From: JABMMZ01 sp040403495
Lineage (GTDB): Bacteria > Bacteroidota > Bacteroidia > NS11-12g > UBA955
Length of the DNA stretch: 64,000 bases
Reading direction: 5' to 3'
Assembly (NCBI GenBank): GCA_040403495.1
Contig: JBBAKM010000011.1
Span: forward strand, 1 to 64,000
How positions within the stretch are numbered: the stretch's first letter is position 1; every line of letters begins with the position of its first letter. Shown piece after piece: positions 1 through 8,580 of the stretch. The translations under genes and the position numbers were made by a program. The notes beneath the pieces were generated by a model, which was not told the origin of the DNA, ran no database searches, and was given only the letters and a program-made list of their open reading frames with translations.

Positions 1-210
1 CAGCCACGTAGTGGCGAAATAATAATAGAATCCAACAACCAAATGCCACCCAGCCGCGTAGTGGCGAAATAATAGGAAATAACCAAATGCCACCCAGCCA
101 CGTAGTGGCGAAATAATAATAGAATCCAACAACCAAATGCCACCCAGCCGTGTAGTGGCGAAATAATAATAGGAAACCAAATGCAAACCATCTAGCCACG
201 TAGTGGCGAC
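1..210. repeat. Tandem hairpin repeat array, left of transposase
   Basis: Five copies of a roughly 50-bp unit occur, each carrying the 13-mer GCCACGTAGTGGC or a close variant, at 3-15, 53-65, 97-109, 147-159 and 195-207. The 13-mer folds as a 5-bp stem with a GTA loop. Variants GCCGC and GCCGT keep pairing through G:T wobble. Between hairpins the spacer (GAAATAATAATAGAA, then CAACCAAATGCCACC) is also conserved, so this is a tandem array and not a CRISPR. The last copy ends about 20 bp before the transposase start. Small hairpins of this kind are the recognition signal of IS200/IS605 and REP-associated Y1 transposases, so the array is probably the substrate of the adjacent gene. The window begins inside the array. 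Confidence 0.85.
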
Positions 211-227
211 ATCATAATAAAATTAAA

Positions 228-686
228 ATGGCAAATACATATACCCAAATATATCTTCAAATAGTGTTCTCAGTTAAAGGACGTCAAAACCTCATACATA
301 AAAATTGGAAAGATGAATTGCACAAATACATCTGCGGTGTTGTGAATGGAAAAGACCAAAAGGTATATGCAATTGGAGGCGTTGCAGACCATATTCATAT
401 ACTTGTTAGCATAAAGCCAACAATTTTAATTTCCGATTTAGTTAGAGATATTAAAGCCAATTCATCAAAATGGATAAATGACAATCATTATATAATTGGT
501 AAATTTCAATGGCAAGATGGTTTTGGCGCGTTTTCTTATTCACAGTCGCATCTTGATAATGTAATTGCCTATATTAATAACCAAGAATTGCATCACCAAA
601 ATAAAACATTTAAAGACGAATACATTGAATTATTGCACAAATTCAATATTGAATTTGATGAAAAATATCTTTTTGACTGGATTTAA
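228..686 (+). CDS. IS200/IS605-family Y1 (HUH) transposase
   Basis: This 152-residue protein has the length of a stand-alone IS200-type TnpA. The HUH pair is seen as DHIHILV (H55, H57), and the likely nucleophile is Y115 in AYINNQE, followed four residues later by Q119 as in other TnpA proteins. These enzymes cut and join single-stranded DNA at foot of short hairpins. No accessory TnpB follows. The gene is embedded between two groups of GCCAC-GTA-GTGGC hairpins and beside a second hairpin family. This suggests either an IS200 copy or a domesticated REP-associated transposase that spreads the hairpins. The ATG start at 228 gives the MANTYTQ N-terminus that is common in Bacteroidota members. 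Function is confident; mobility versus domestication is not settled. Confidence 0.9.
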   Translation: MANTYTQIYLQIVFSVKGRQNLIHKNWKDELHKYICGVVNGKDQKVYAIGGVADHIHILVSIKPTILISDLVRDIKANSSKWINDNHYIIGKFQWQDGFGAFSYSQSHLDNVIAYINNQELHHQNKTFKDEYIELLHKFNIEFDEKYLFDWI

Positions 687-688
687 AA

Positions 689-960
689 TGTGTTAATTGA
701 TTTCTGTATTGTGATTTCTGTATTGNNNNNNNNNNNNNNNNNNNNNNNNNNNNNNNNNNNNNNNNNNNNNNNNNNNNNNNNNNNNNNNNNNNNNNNNNNN
801 NNNNNNNNNNNNNNNNNNNNNNNNNTTATTTTTCTATTATGATTTTGCTATTATGATTTCGCTCCTCTGGAGCTTTGGAAATATTGTTAATTGATTTTTG
901 TATTGTTATTTTTCTATTATGATTTTGCTATTATGATTTCGCTCCTCTGGAGCTTTGGAA
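689..960. repeat. Second hairpin repeat family, 80-bp period
   Basis: After the first assembly gap an 80-bp unit is seen once in full and once in part. It carries GCTCCTCTGGAGC (stem GCTCC/GGAGC, loop TCT) at 861-873 and 941-953. The shared flank contains CTATTATGATTTTGCTATTA. Bases 689-725, between the transposase stop and the gap, hold pieces of the same unit (TTAATTGATTTCTGTATTG). It has the same 5-bp stem and 3-nt loop design as the GCCAC family but an unrelated sequence, and may be the right-end signal of the transposase. Confidence 0.75.
726..825. other. Assembly gap (100 N)
   Basis: There are exactly 100 N within the GCTCC hairpin repeat. The fixed length suggests a scaffolding placeholder of unknown true size, and the repeat is the likely cause of the break. 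Confidence 0.95.
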
Positions 961-1010
961 TGTTTTATTCAAAGATTGTTTTTTTATATCCTAACAATTT
1001 AATATAAATG

Positions 1011-1395
1011 CCACCCAGCTGCGTAGTGGCGATATATTAATAGGAAACAACCAAATGCAACCCATCCTAGCCACGTAGTNNNNNNNNNNNNNNNNNNNNN
1101 NNNNNNNNNNNNNNNNNNNNNNNNNNNNNNNNNNNNNNNNNNNNNNNNNNNNNNNNNNNNNNNNNNNNNNNNNNNNNNNGGCGACATATTAATAGAAACC
1201 AACAACCAAATGCCATCCAGCCGCGTAGTGGCGAAATATTAATAGAACCCAACAACCAAATGCCATCCAGCCGCGTAGTGGCGACATATTAATAGAAACC
1301 AACAACCAAATGCCATCCAGCCGCGTAGTGGCGACATATTAATAGGAAATAACCAAATGCAACCCAACCCAGCCACGTAGTGGCGAAATATTAAT
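1011..1395. repeat. Tandem hairpin repeat array, right of transposase
   Basis: The GCCAC-GTA-GTGGC family resumes here. Hairpins lie at 1018-1030, 1070 into the gap, 1220-1232, 1270-1282, 1320-1332 and 1372-1384, with a period of 50 to 52 bp. Spacers match those of the left array except that the post-hairpin stretch reads GACATATTAATAG rather than GAAATAATAATAG. The orientation is the same on both sides of the transposase. The true copy number is unknown because a 100-N gap falls inside. No coding capacity is seen between 687 and 1456. Confidence 0.85.
1080..1179. other. Assembly gap (100 N)
   Basis: This second 100-N placeholder falls inside a hairpin copy of the right array. Reading frames that span it are artefacts. 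Confidence 0.95.
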
Positions 1396-1456
1396 AGAAT
1401 TTTGAAACATAAAACGAAAAGATTGGTTATTAAATAAAGGATTTTAAAAACATTGT

Positions 1457-2707
1457 ATGCAAAAAAAAGAGTATAAAATTCATATAGTAGGTGCGGGTAT
1501 TAGCGGACTTGTAGCCGCAAAGGTGCTCGAAGACAATGGGTTTGAGCCAACTATTTTGGAGGCCACAGACCGTGTTGGTGGAAGAGTGAAAACGGATGTA
1601 GTAAATGGCTATCAGTTAGATCATGGTTTTCAGGTATTGCTAACTGCTTATCCAGCTGCTCAAAAATTCCTTGATTACAATGCGCTGAATCTACAAAGAT
1701 TTATTCCCGGTGCCGCAATTTTTAAAAAGTCTAAAGCCGTTGTAATTGGTGACCCGCTCAGAGATATTTCTTTGCTCTTTCCAACCCTTTTTTCTGGTAT
1801 TGGAAGTGTCAAAGACAAGCTAAAGGTTTTAAAACTCAACAATTATCTCAAAAACAAAAGTTTGGAGGACATATTTGCCTCAAAATCACAAACAACGCAT
1901 GCTTATTTGATGGATTATGGTTTTTCTGATGAGATGATTAAGCAATTTTTTAAACCTTTTTTTAGTGGTATTTTTTTAGAAACTGAATTGGAAACATCAA
2001 GTAGAATGTTTGAGTTTGTTTATAAAATGTTTGGCGAAGGTGATGCCGCTATTCCTATGGCTGGTATTGAAGCCATTCCCAAACAATTGTATCAAAACTT
2101 GAAACACAGTACTTTTAAATTTAACACCAAAGTCAATAGCGTTTCCAATGGAATTTTAAAGCTCGAGGATGGTACTGAATTGCCTAGTGATTTTACCATT
2201 ATTGCCACCGATTCAAGTCATTTGTTTGATGACAATACTGGCCCAAGTATCGAATGGAAATCTTGCGACACACTGTATTTTGAAACAGAAACTAGAGTGA
2301 TACAAAAACCTTTGATTGGTTTAGTAGCTCTACAGGGTGCATTGGTAAATAATATTTTTTATCACAGCAGTTTGCAGTCAGCAAGCAAACCAAACAAAGA
2401 ATTGCTTTCAGTAACGGTAATAGACCGACAAGGATTATCAGATAAAGAACTTATAGAAAAGGTTGAAATAGAGTTAAAAGCGCATTGTAATATAACAGTG
2501 AGTAATTTTATTGCCCATTATTTCATTCCCAAAGCATTGCCAAAATTAAATGACCTAAATTATGAAATTTCACCTAAACAATCATCACCCAATAGTACTG
2601 TGTTTTTAGCAGGAGACACGCTTTTGAATGGCTCTTTAAACGCTGCAATGATTTCAGGCGAAACAGCAGCGAATGGCGTAATCAAAGCTGTTTCGGGCCA
2701 AGTGTAA
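1457..2707 (+). CDS. FAD-dependent oxidoreductase (flavin amine oxidase / phytoene desaturase-like)
   Basis: This is a 416-residue protein. A Rossmann dinucleotide-binding motif, GAGISGLVAA, is at residues 12-21, followed by the acidic ribose-binding end (ILEATDRVGGR), the usual signature of the amine oxidase, protoporphyrinogen oxidase and desaturase superfamily. The C-terminus has the second flavin-contact segment (FLAGDTLLNGSLNAAMISGE). No signal peptide or membrane segment is evident, so the protein is probably cytosolic. The substrate cannot be read from the sequence. The gene stands alone between the hairpin array and a small membrane protein, with 165 bp of apparently empty DNA downstream. 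Confidence 0.8.
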   Translation: MQKKEYKIHIVGAGISGLVAAKVLEDNGFEPTILEATDRVGGRVKTDVVNGYQLDHGFQVLLTAYPAAQKFLDYNALNLQRFIPGAAIFKKSKAVVIGDPLRDISLLFPTLFSGIGSVKDKLKVLKLNNYLKNKSLEDIFASKSQTTHAYLMDYGFSDEMIKQFFKPFFSGIFLETELETSSRMFEFVYKMFGEGDAAIPMAGIEAIPKQLYQNLKHSTFKFNTKVNSVSNGILKLEDGTELPSDFTIIATDSSHLFDDNTGPSIEWKSCDTLYFETETRVIQKPLIGLVALQGALVNNIFYHSSLQSASKPNKELLSVTVIDRQGLSDKELIEKVEIELKAHCNITVSNFIAHYFIPKALPKLNDLNYEISPKQSSPNSTVFLAGDTLLNGSLNAAMISGETAANGVIKAVSGQV

Positions 2708-2872
2708 AATTAAAAATTAATATGGTTTATCCTTTATGCGCTTTATTTAGGTAATTGCATTTTGTAGTAATATCATTTTCAATTATTTAGTTTAAAAGAC
2801 CATAATCATAAAAAGGAATAGGAAAATCACATATATTTTACCATTTTTGAAACATTAAACCAAACATATACC

Positions 2873-3304
2873 ATGTATACTTTTTTACAAACATTTCACT
2901 CGCACTTTAGATGGATTATTATGCTTTTTGCAGTTGTTGCCATTGTGTTACCAATGATTAACAAACCCAATGAAATCTCTAAAAAACAGCTTTTACCTGG
3001 ATTGATATTCATGATTGTAATGGATACTCAGTTTTTGATGGGTACTTTGTTGTACTTTGGATATAGCCCATTTGGCTTAGCTGCTTTTGAAGGCGGAATG
3101 GCAACGGTTATGAAAACTGCTGAAATAAGAAAAATTGCGGTTGAGCATTTTACATTAATGATACTTGCTTGGGCATTGGTCCACATTGGCTACATCAAAA
3201 TTAAGAAAGCCGCTTCATCTGCAGAAATCCAAAAGAAATCATTGATATTCTTCGGAATAGCATTTGTTTTAATTTTAGCAGGTATTCCTTGGGCAAGGTT
3301 GTAG
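2873..3304 (+). CDS. Small four-helix membrane protein, often annotated cytochrome B-like
   Basis: This 143-residue protein has four predicted membrane helices (about 13-32, 42-62, 90-108 and 122-140). Conserved histidines lie in FHSHFRW near the N-terminus and in VEHFTLMILAWALVHIG in the third helix. That layout matches a widespread Bacteroidota family usually labelled cytochrome B, where paired histidines could bind heme. No biochemical role is established here. It is convergent with the MoxR gene, with a 6-bp gap, and stands alone. Confidence 0.6.
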   Translation: MYTFLQTFHSHFRWIIMLFAVVAIVLPMINKPNEISKKQLLPGLIFMIVMDTQFLMGTLLYFGYSPFGLAAFEGGMATVMKTAEIRKIAVEHFTLMILAWALVHIGYIKIKKAASSAEIQKKSLIFFGIAFVLILAGIPWARL

Positions 3305-3310
3305 TTCTTA

Positions 3311-4264
3311 CTACAACAATGTTTTGATAATATCGTCCAAACTTAACCCTTCGGCTTCGGCTTTGTAGTTTTTTACCAAACGGTGTCTCAATACATTGTA
3401 CGCAATGGCTTGAATATCGTCAATATCTGGAGAAAGTTTTCCATTGATTAAAGCGTGGCATTTAGCACCCAAAACCAAAAATTGTCCAGCTCTTGGTCCA
3501 GCACCATAGCTGATGAATTCATTTACTTTGTCTGTTGCTTTTGCAGTATTTGGACGGGTTTTGCTTGCCAAGTTTACCGCATATTCTAAGACATTGTCTG
3601 CTATAGGCGCTTTTCTAACAAGGGCTTGATAGGCCAATATTTCTTCGGCATTTAAGCAATTGTTGACTTTTGCTGTTCTGTTACTCGTGGTATTTTTTAC
3701 AATATTAACTTCTTCTTCAAAACTAGGGTAACCAAGCACCAAATTAAACATAAAACGGTCGAGCTGTGCTTCTGGTAAAGGGTAGGTTCCCTCTTGTTCT
3801 ATAGGATTTTGTGTAGCAAGTACAAAGAAGGGCTGATTCAGTTGGTATGATTTACCATTAACTGTAACACTTCTCTCTTGCATCGCTTCCAATAAGGCCG
3901 CTTGTGTTTTAGGAGGCGTTCTGTTAATCTCATCTGCCAATATAATGTTCGAAAACAAAGGTCCTTTTATGAATTTAAACTGACGGCTTTCGTCCAATAT
4001 TTCGTTACCTGTAATGTCACTCGGCATTAAATCAGGCGTAAATTGAATGCGATTGAAATTTAAATCTAAAGCCTCTGAAATAGTTTTAATTAATAATGTT
4101 TTTGCTAGTCCGGGAACACCAACAAGTAGGGCATGACTGTTACAAAATAAAGCAGTTAACACGCCATCAACAGCTTGTTCTTGCCCAACAATGATTTTGG
4201 AAACCTCACTTTTAACCGCTTGGTATTTGTTTGTAAAGTCTTTTGCTAATTCAATATCACTCAT
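3311..4264 (-). CDS. MoxR-family AAA+ ATPase
   Basis: This 317-residue protein has the MoxR AAA_3 architecture. Walker A is GVPGLAKT (49-56), Walker B is the IILADEINR segment, sensor 1 is LATQNPIEQEGTYPLPEAQLD split over the helix, and the lid domain follows at the C-terminus. MoxR proteins are chaperone-like ATPases that help to mature or remodel partner proteins, usually with von Willebrand-domain proteins encoded next door. No such partner is visible here. Instead it is the last gene of a minus-strand run behind three parvulin-type foldases, 8 bp after the preceding stop, which suggests a link with envelope protein assembly (inference). Confidence 0.9.
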   Translation of the reverse strand: MSDIELAKDFTNKYQAVKSEVSKIIVGQEQAVDGVLTALFCNSHALLVGVPGLAKTLLIKTISEALDLNFNRIQFTPDLMPSDITGNEILDESRQFKFIKGPLFSNIILADEINRTPPKTQAALLEAMQERSVTVNGKSYQLNQPFFVLATQNPIEQEGTYPLPEAQLDRFMFNLVLGYPSFEEEVNIVKNTTSNRTAKVNNCLNAEEILAYQALVRKAPIADNVLEYAVNLASKTRPNTAKATDKVNEFISYGAGPRAGQFLVLGAKCHALINGKLSPDIDDIQAIAYNVLRHRLVKNYKAEAEGLSLDDIIKTLL

Positions 4265-4272
4265 TTTAATCT

Positions 4273-5628
4273 TTATTTTTTAGTTATCCAATCGTTAAAA
4301 TAATCACAGTTGAGGTAGTCTTTTTTGATAGAAATATAGGTTTCTTTTTTCTTTTTTTCCGACCATTTATCCATTTGTTTTTCTTTTTTATCCTCCATTG
4401 CCAACAGTTGTATTCTTTGCCAATCCATTTCCAAATTTGCAACGTGTGGTTTGGTTTCGTCTTTCAAATAAATAATTCTGTAATAGGGCGTACCATCTTG
4501 TGAATAGGCAATCTCAGGCGCATAATACTCGCCGGGTTTCATAGCACTTGCAATCTTTGAAATGTCTTTATCTAAGTATTCAAAGGGTATTCTTTGTGTT
4601 CCAATACTTTCATCGGTCAAAAATCCACAAAAAGGCTTGGTCATTTCGTCTTCTGAATAATTTTTTACAGCATCACACCATTTTATTTTCCCACTCTCAA
4701 TCAGTTGGTAAACCGAGTCTATTCTTTCTTTTGTTAATTCAATATCAGAATCCAAAAGTTTAGGTCGAATTAGTATGTGTCTTACTGTCACTTTATCACC
4801 TCTTTTGTCTATCAGTTTTAAAATATGAAAACCATAAGCTGTTTCTATAATGTCCGACATGCTGTCTTTTTTAAGTGAATAGGCTGTTCTCTCAAATTCG
4901 GGTACCATGTCGCCTCTGCCAAACTCAGGTAGCAAACCACCTTGTCTTTTGCTGCCAGGATCTTCACTGTAAATACCTGCTAATCTCGCAAAACTCTCAC
5001 CACCTTCAATTCTTTCTTTTAATAAGGCTATTTCTTCTTTAGCAAAATCAATGGCGTCTTTGCTTGGCTTTGGTTTCAACACCAATGAGGCTATTTCCAC
5101 TTCTGCAGATATGTAAGGCAAACTATCGACCGGTAAATTATTGTAAAAGTCGCGAACTTCTTTGGGTGTAATCTTAATTTCACTTTTAATAGATTGTTCC
5201 ATTTTCTCCATCAGCATTTGTGCCTTTAGTTTGTGAAAAATCTGTTTTTTGTACTCGTCAGTCGTCATTCCTAAATATTTTTCTAGGTTTGCCTTGTTGT
5301 TCATTTGACGTTCAAAAATCCTTAAGTTATTGTCTATCCTGTCTTCAACCTCAGCATCAGTAAGTGGAATACTATCTATTAGGGCTTGGTGAACAAGCAT
5401 TTTATTGATGAGTAGTCTTTGTAATAAATCGCATCTTACTTCATCCGTAGGAACAATTTCTGGGTCAAGTTGTGTAACCAATATGTCGAGTTCAGACCTT
5501 AAAATAGGTGTGTTCCCGACTACTGCAATGACTTCATCAATAACCTGTATCGTTTTGGGTTGACTATAGCCAACTGTAACAGAAAGGAAAATTACGCAGG
5601 AAATAATGAGTTTATATGGTTTAAACAT
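4273..5628 (-). CDS. SurA-like periplasmic chaperone / parvulin peptidyl-prolyl isomerase
   Basis: The start at 5628 gives the signal peptide MFKPYKLIISCVIFLSVTVG and leaves a 4-bp gap to the upstream gene. A longer frame to 5670 would overlap that gene. The roughly 451-residue protein has a SurA N-domain (VIDEVIAVVGNTPILRSEL), then two parvulin modules. The first shows YSEDPGSKRQGGLLPEFGRG and TAYGFHILKLID, and the second VRHILIRPK and YSEDEMTKPFCG. It should act in the periplasm on unfolded outer membrane proteins. It is the third of three related genes in an operon-like run ending in moxR. Confidence 0.85.
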   Translation of the reverse strand: MFKPYKLIISCVIFLSVTVGYSQPKTIQVIDEVIAVVGNTPILRSELDILVTQLDPEIVPTDEVRCDLLQRLLINKMLVHQALIDSIPLTDAEVEDRIDNNLRIFERQMNNKANLEKYLGMTTDEYKKQIFHKLKAQMLMEKMEQSIKSEIKITPKEVRDFYNNLPVDSLPYISAEVEIASLVLKPKPSKDAIDFAKEEIALLKERIEGGESFARLAGIYSEDPGSKRQGGLLPEFGRGDMVPEFERTAYSLKKDSMSDIIETAYGFHILKLIDKRGDKVTVRHILIRPKLLDSDIELTKERIDSVYQLIESGKIKWCDAVKNYSEDEMTKPFCGFLTDESIGTQRIPFEYLDKDISKIASAMKPGEYYAPEIAYSQDGTPYYRIIYLKDETKPHVANLEMDWQRIQLLAMEDKKEKQMDKWSEKKKKETYISIKKDYLNCDYFNDWITKK

Positions 5629-5632
5629 GTTG

Positions 5633-6484
5633 TTAATAGTAATATTTAATTTCGCCTTTTTCTTTGGCATTTTTTATCAAGTTTTTTTCTAAATCTTTTA
5701 AATATTTAAGCTTCCTTTGGTACAATAGAATGTCTTTGATTTTCTCTTTTTCAAACTCAATGGGCGATACACTGTTTTTTATTTTGAAATCAATGATGTA
5801 TAAAATATACAAGATATTGTTTTCCTCCAATTGAATGTATTTATTGTTTGCCAAAAAACGCTGTTGATTGTAGTTTTCATTCAGTGGTATTTCTTTTGTA
5901 ATGTCATCCAAAAAAAGCCAATTACTGTCTAAATAAAAATTATCCGCTTTATCCTCGGCATATTTCAATAGTAAGGCATCGTTTTCTTTACTACTGTTTT
6001 GAATCAACTTCTTTATTTTGTTAACGTCAGCTACTGTTTTGCTTATTTTTAGATATTTTATCTTTACAATGTTTTTGCGCAACAAAAAATTGTCTATGTT
6101 GTCGTTGAAATAACTCTGTATTTCTTGTTCAGACACTGATGTATCCATTTGATTTTGAGCCATTTTTTGATGGTATTCAAAAACCAATAGTGAGTTACGG
6201 TAATCGTTAATTAGTTTTTCTTTGTTCTTTTCCTCATCAGACAATGTTTCTTCAGCAGCTTGAACAATGATTTGATTTTCAATCCATTTTTCAACAAATT
6301 GCTTCAACCTTGCGGAACTGTCACCACTGTTTTTTTCGTCAAATAATTCAGATGGAATTTCTGATTTTAAAAGCTGTGCCCCTTTATATTCGGCAATGAC
6401 ATCCTTTGATTCCGAATTTTTACATGCAGAAAAAATTGTCAATACAAGACAAATAATAAGGGTATGTAGGCCTGAAAAATGCAA
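5633..6484 (-). CDS. Lipoprotein related to SurA N-terminal domain, no parvulin core seen
   Basis: This 283-residue protein begins with a lipoprotein signal peptide and lipobox (TIFSAC, then KNSESKD), so it should be a lipid-anchored envelope protein. The region after the lipobox (AEYKGAQLLKSEIPSEL, KWIENQIIVQAA, EEKNKEKLINDYRNSLLVFEY) resembles the helical N-domain of SurA and PpiD proteins. The rest lacks the GGDLGWF-like and GYHIIKV-like signatures of an active parvulin, so it may be a chaperone without isomerase activity. It lies 11 bp after the upstream foldase and 4 bp before the downstream one, so they are very probably co-transcribed. Confidence 0.65.
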   Translation of the reverse strand: MHFSGLHTLIICLVLTIFSACKNSESKDVIAEYKGAQLLKSEIPSELFDEKNSGDSSARLKQFVEKWIENQIIVQAAEETLSDEEKNKEKLINDYRNSLLVFEYHQKMAQNQMDTSVSEQEIQSYFNDNIDNFLLRKNIVKIKYLKISKTVADVNKIKKLIQNSSKENDALLLKYAEDKADNFYLDSNWLFLDDITKEIPLNENYNQQRFLANNKYIQLEENNILYILYIIDFKIKNSVSPIEFEKEKIKDILLYQRKLKYLKDLEKNLIKNAKEKGEIKYYY

Positions 6485-6495
6485 ATTTTATAAGA

Positions 6496-8505
6496 CTAAC
6501 GAACGTATTGTTTTTTTATTGACTGAAGTGCAGATTCATTGACAGAAACAGGGTATTTTTTTTGAATTTCTTCTATCCAAATGTTTTCTAAATATTGCTG
6601 ATAGTCGCTAATAATTAAACCACGTGCCTCGTTCAATGATTTTTTACCTTCAGGTATAAATTGATGAACTTGAATAAGAACATAATTACCTTCCACTTTA
6701 GGGTCTTCACTCATCAAGAATTTACCTTGTACCGAATTGGTAAATAATAAATCAGCATAAATGTTGTCGCCTTTTTCAAATTTACCTGTCAAAGGAGTAT
6801 TGATATTCAAAGGATTTAATCTGTTTTGTTTTCTTAAGATAGAATCCAAAGTAATGCCTTTTTCCAAATCAAGTTTAACTTGTTCTGCAATGGTTTTTGA
6901 ACTTGTGCGAATAACTGTAGCATCAAATCGGTCTTTGAAGATGTATTTACTCGCATTGTCATTATAAAAAACTTTTAATCCAACACTGTCTTCCACGCTT
7001 TTGGTCCATACTTTTTTATCAGTCAGCGTAAACAACAGGATACCTTCTTTGTATTCTTTGTACAACGATGCAAATGAATCATTGATATTCTCAAGGTCAT
7101 TTTCGTAATATTCCATTATTGTATTCATTTTGTAAGCTTCGAAATAGTTTTTTACGGTTGCTTCAAAACTTTTGTTATTACTTGGTCTGATGGCATCATT
7201 TAACCAAATAGAAAAATCTTCGAATGTGTATGCTTTTTTGATTTTGCTAAGTGTAAATAAAACAAACTTCATCTGTTTTTTATTTTTCTCCTTACTTACT
7301 TCATGCTGATAAACACCTGAAACAATGTCTTGACTTAGTAGTTTTTGTAAAGTACTTAAGCTCTTTTTGTTTTCTTTTACTTTGTAATAGTTACGTGCTT
7401 TATTGTAAACAGCCAAAGTGTTTTGATATTGTCTACTATCTCTGTTAATTTTATTTAGGATAGTAGGTTTAATGTATTTAAGAGAGTCAATTGGTTTTAG
7501 TGATACTCTTTTGATAATATGAAATCCACCACTGGTTAGGATAGGTTTGCTGTAGTCACCGTCATTTTTCAAGTCAAAAGAGGTTCTTTTGAAGTTTTCT
7601 GGTAATCTAGAACTAGTCATTGTAAAGGCTGGCATTTCACCATTTTTTACAACAGTGTTTGCATCTTCAGAATACTGTTGAACCAAGATTTCAAATTTGT
7701 CCCCTTTTTGTAATTTGTTGTACACTTCATTGATTTTTGCCTCAGCTTCTGCCAATTCCTCTGGTGCAGGTCTAGGGTTCGTTTGAATCATGATGTGCTT
7801 AACAGTTATTTCACCTTTTGAAGGACGAGAATCATTTACTTTTAAAATATGGTAACCAAATTCAGTGCGAAATACTTTCGAGATTTTGCCAACAGGGGTA
7901 TTATAAGCTTGATTTTCAAATTCATAAATCATTTGAAAAGCACTAAAGTAGCCTAATCCTCCTTTGTTTTCTTTAGCAGTAGGATCTTCACTGTATTGCA
8001 TTGCAGCATCGTCAAATGATATTTTACCAGAATCTATCTGACGTAAAATCATGTTTATTTTTTTGAAAGCTGCTAAGGTATCCTCTGGTGATGAATCGGG
8101 TTTGGTAAACACCAAAATATGACTAGCATTTACCTCGTTGAGCATGCGTTGGTATGCTTCATTCACCAATTTGTCATTCACCACTCTGTCGGTTAAGTAT
8201 GGTTTAGCAATTTGCTTGCGGTATGAAGATAATTCGGATTTGAAACCTTCTGTGGTATCTATGCCTTGGTCATAAGCATCCTGAACTTTTAATTTAAATT
8301 TTTTGTACAAATTTAGGTATTCTAAAATACCTGCCTCAGTATAAACATCTCCTGGTTTTTCATTTTTGGTTAATCCTTTTCTGAATTCCTGAACAGTAAC
8401 AGTGTTTTTTCCATAGTTAAAAAGTACAGTATCCTTTGCATTTTTTTGAGCATTGATACATTGTGCTGTGATTAAAAACAGTAAACTTAAAACAATTTGT
8501 TTCAT
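6496..8505 (-). CDS. PpiC/SurA-type peptidyl-prolyl isomerase with two parvulin domains
   Basis: The start at 8505 yields the signal peptide MKQIVLSLLFLITAQCINAQ and removes an overlap with the divergent cysS gene that the 8697 start would create. The roughly 669-residue protein has a helical N-domain and two consecutive parvulin modules. The first runs from ASHILVFTKPDSSPEDT through GGLGYFSAFQMIYEFE to FGYHILKVND. The second runs from VKHIMIQTNPR to GGFHIIKRV. A long alpha-helical C-terminal half follows, ending in a region rich in Lys. It is periplasmic, first gene of the foldase run and probably transcribed from the short region shared with cysS. Confidence 0.85.
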   Translation of the reverse strand: MKQIVLSLLFLITAQCINAQKNAKDTVLFNYGKNTVTVQEFRKGLTKNEKPGDVYTEAGILEYLNLYKKFKLKVQDAYDQGIDTTEGFKSELSSYRKQIAKPYLTDRVVNDKLVNEAYQRMLNEVNASHILVFTKPDSSPEDTLAAFKKINMILRQIDSGKISFDDAAMQYSEDPTAKENKGGLGYFSAFQMIYEFENQAYNTPVGKISKVFRTEFGYHILKVNDSRPSKGEITVKHIMIQTNPRPAPEELAEAEAKINEVYNKLQKGDKFEILVQQYSEDANTVVKNGEMPAFTMTSSRLPENFKRTSFDLKNDGDYSKPILTSGGFHIIKRVSLKPIDSLKYIKPTILNKINRDSRQYQNTLAVYNKARNYYKVKENKKSLSTLQKLLSQDIVSGVYQHEVSKEKNKKQMKFVLFTLSKIKKAYTFEDFSIWLNDAIRPSNNKSFEATVKNYFEAYKMNTIMEYYENDLENINDSFASLYKEYKEGILLFTLTDKKVWTKSVEDSVGLKVFYNDNASKYIFKDRFDATVIRTSSKTIAEQVKLDLEKGITLDSILRKQNRLNPLNINTPLTGKFEKGDNIYADLLFTNSVQGKFLMSEDPKVEGNYVLIQVHQFIPEGKKSLNEARGLIISDYQQYLENIWIEEIQKKYPVSVNESALQSIKKQYVR

Positions 8506-8534
8506 ATAATGGCTTCGTTTTGATATATAGCCTA

Positions 8535-8542
8535 CAAAAATA
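8535..8542 (-). promoter_or_regulatory. Candidate -7 element for the foldase/moxR run
   Basis: On the minus strand the sequence reads TATTTTTG, matching the Bacteroidota -7 consensus TAnnTTTG, 29 bp before the ATG at 8505. A clear -33 TTG is not seen at the expected distance, so this is a weak call. Confidence 0.35.
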
Positions 8543-8580
8543 GGTTTTTTTTGCATTAATTTGCATTCAATATTATTTGC

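Noticed and set aside
999..1255. Open frames on the minus strand across the second gap
   Set aside because: They depend on the run of N and lie within the hairpin repeats.
1..1395. Regularly spaced repeats resembling a CRISPR array
   Set aside because: The spacers are themselves conserved from unit to unit and the repeated core is a small hairpin beside a Y1 transposase; no cas gene is present.
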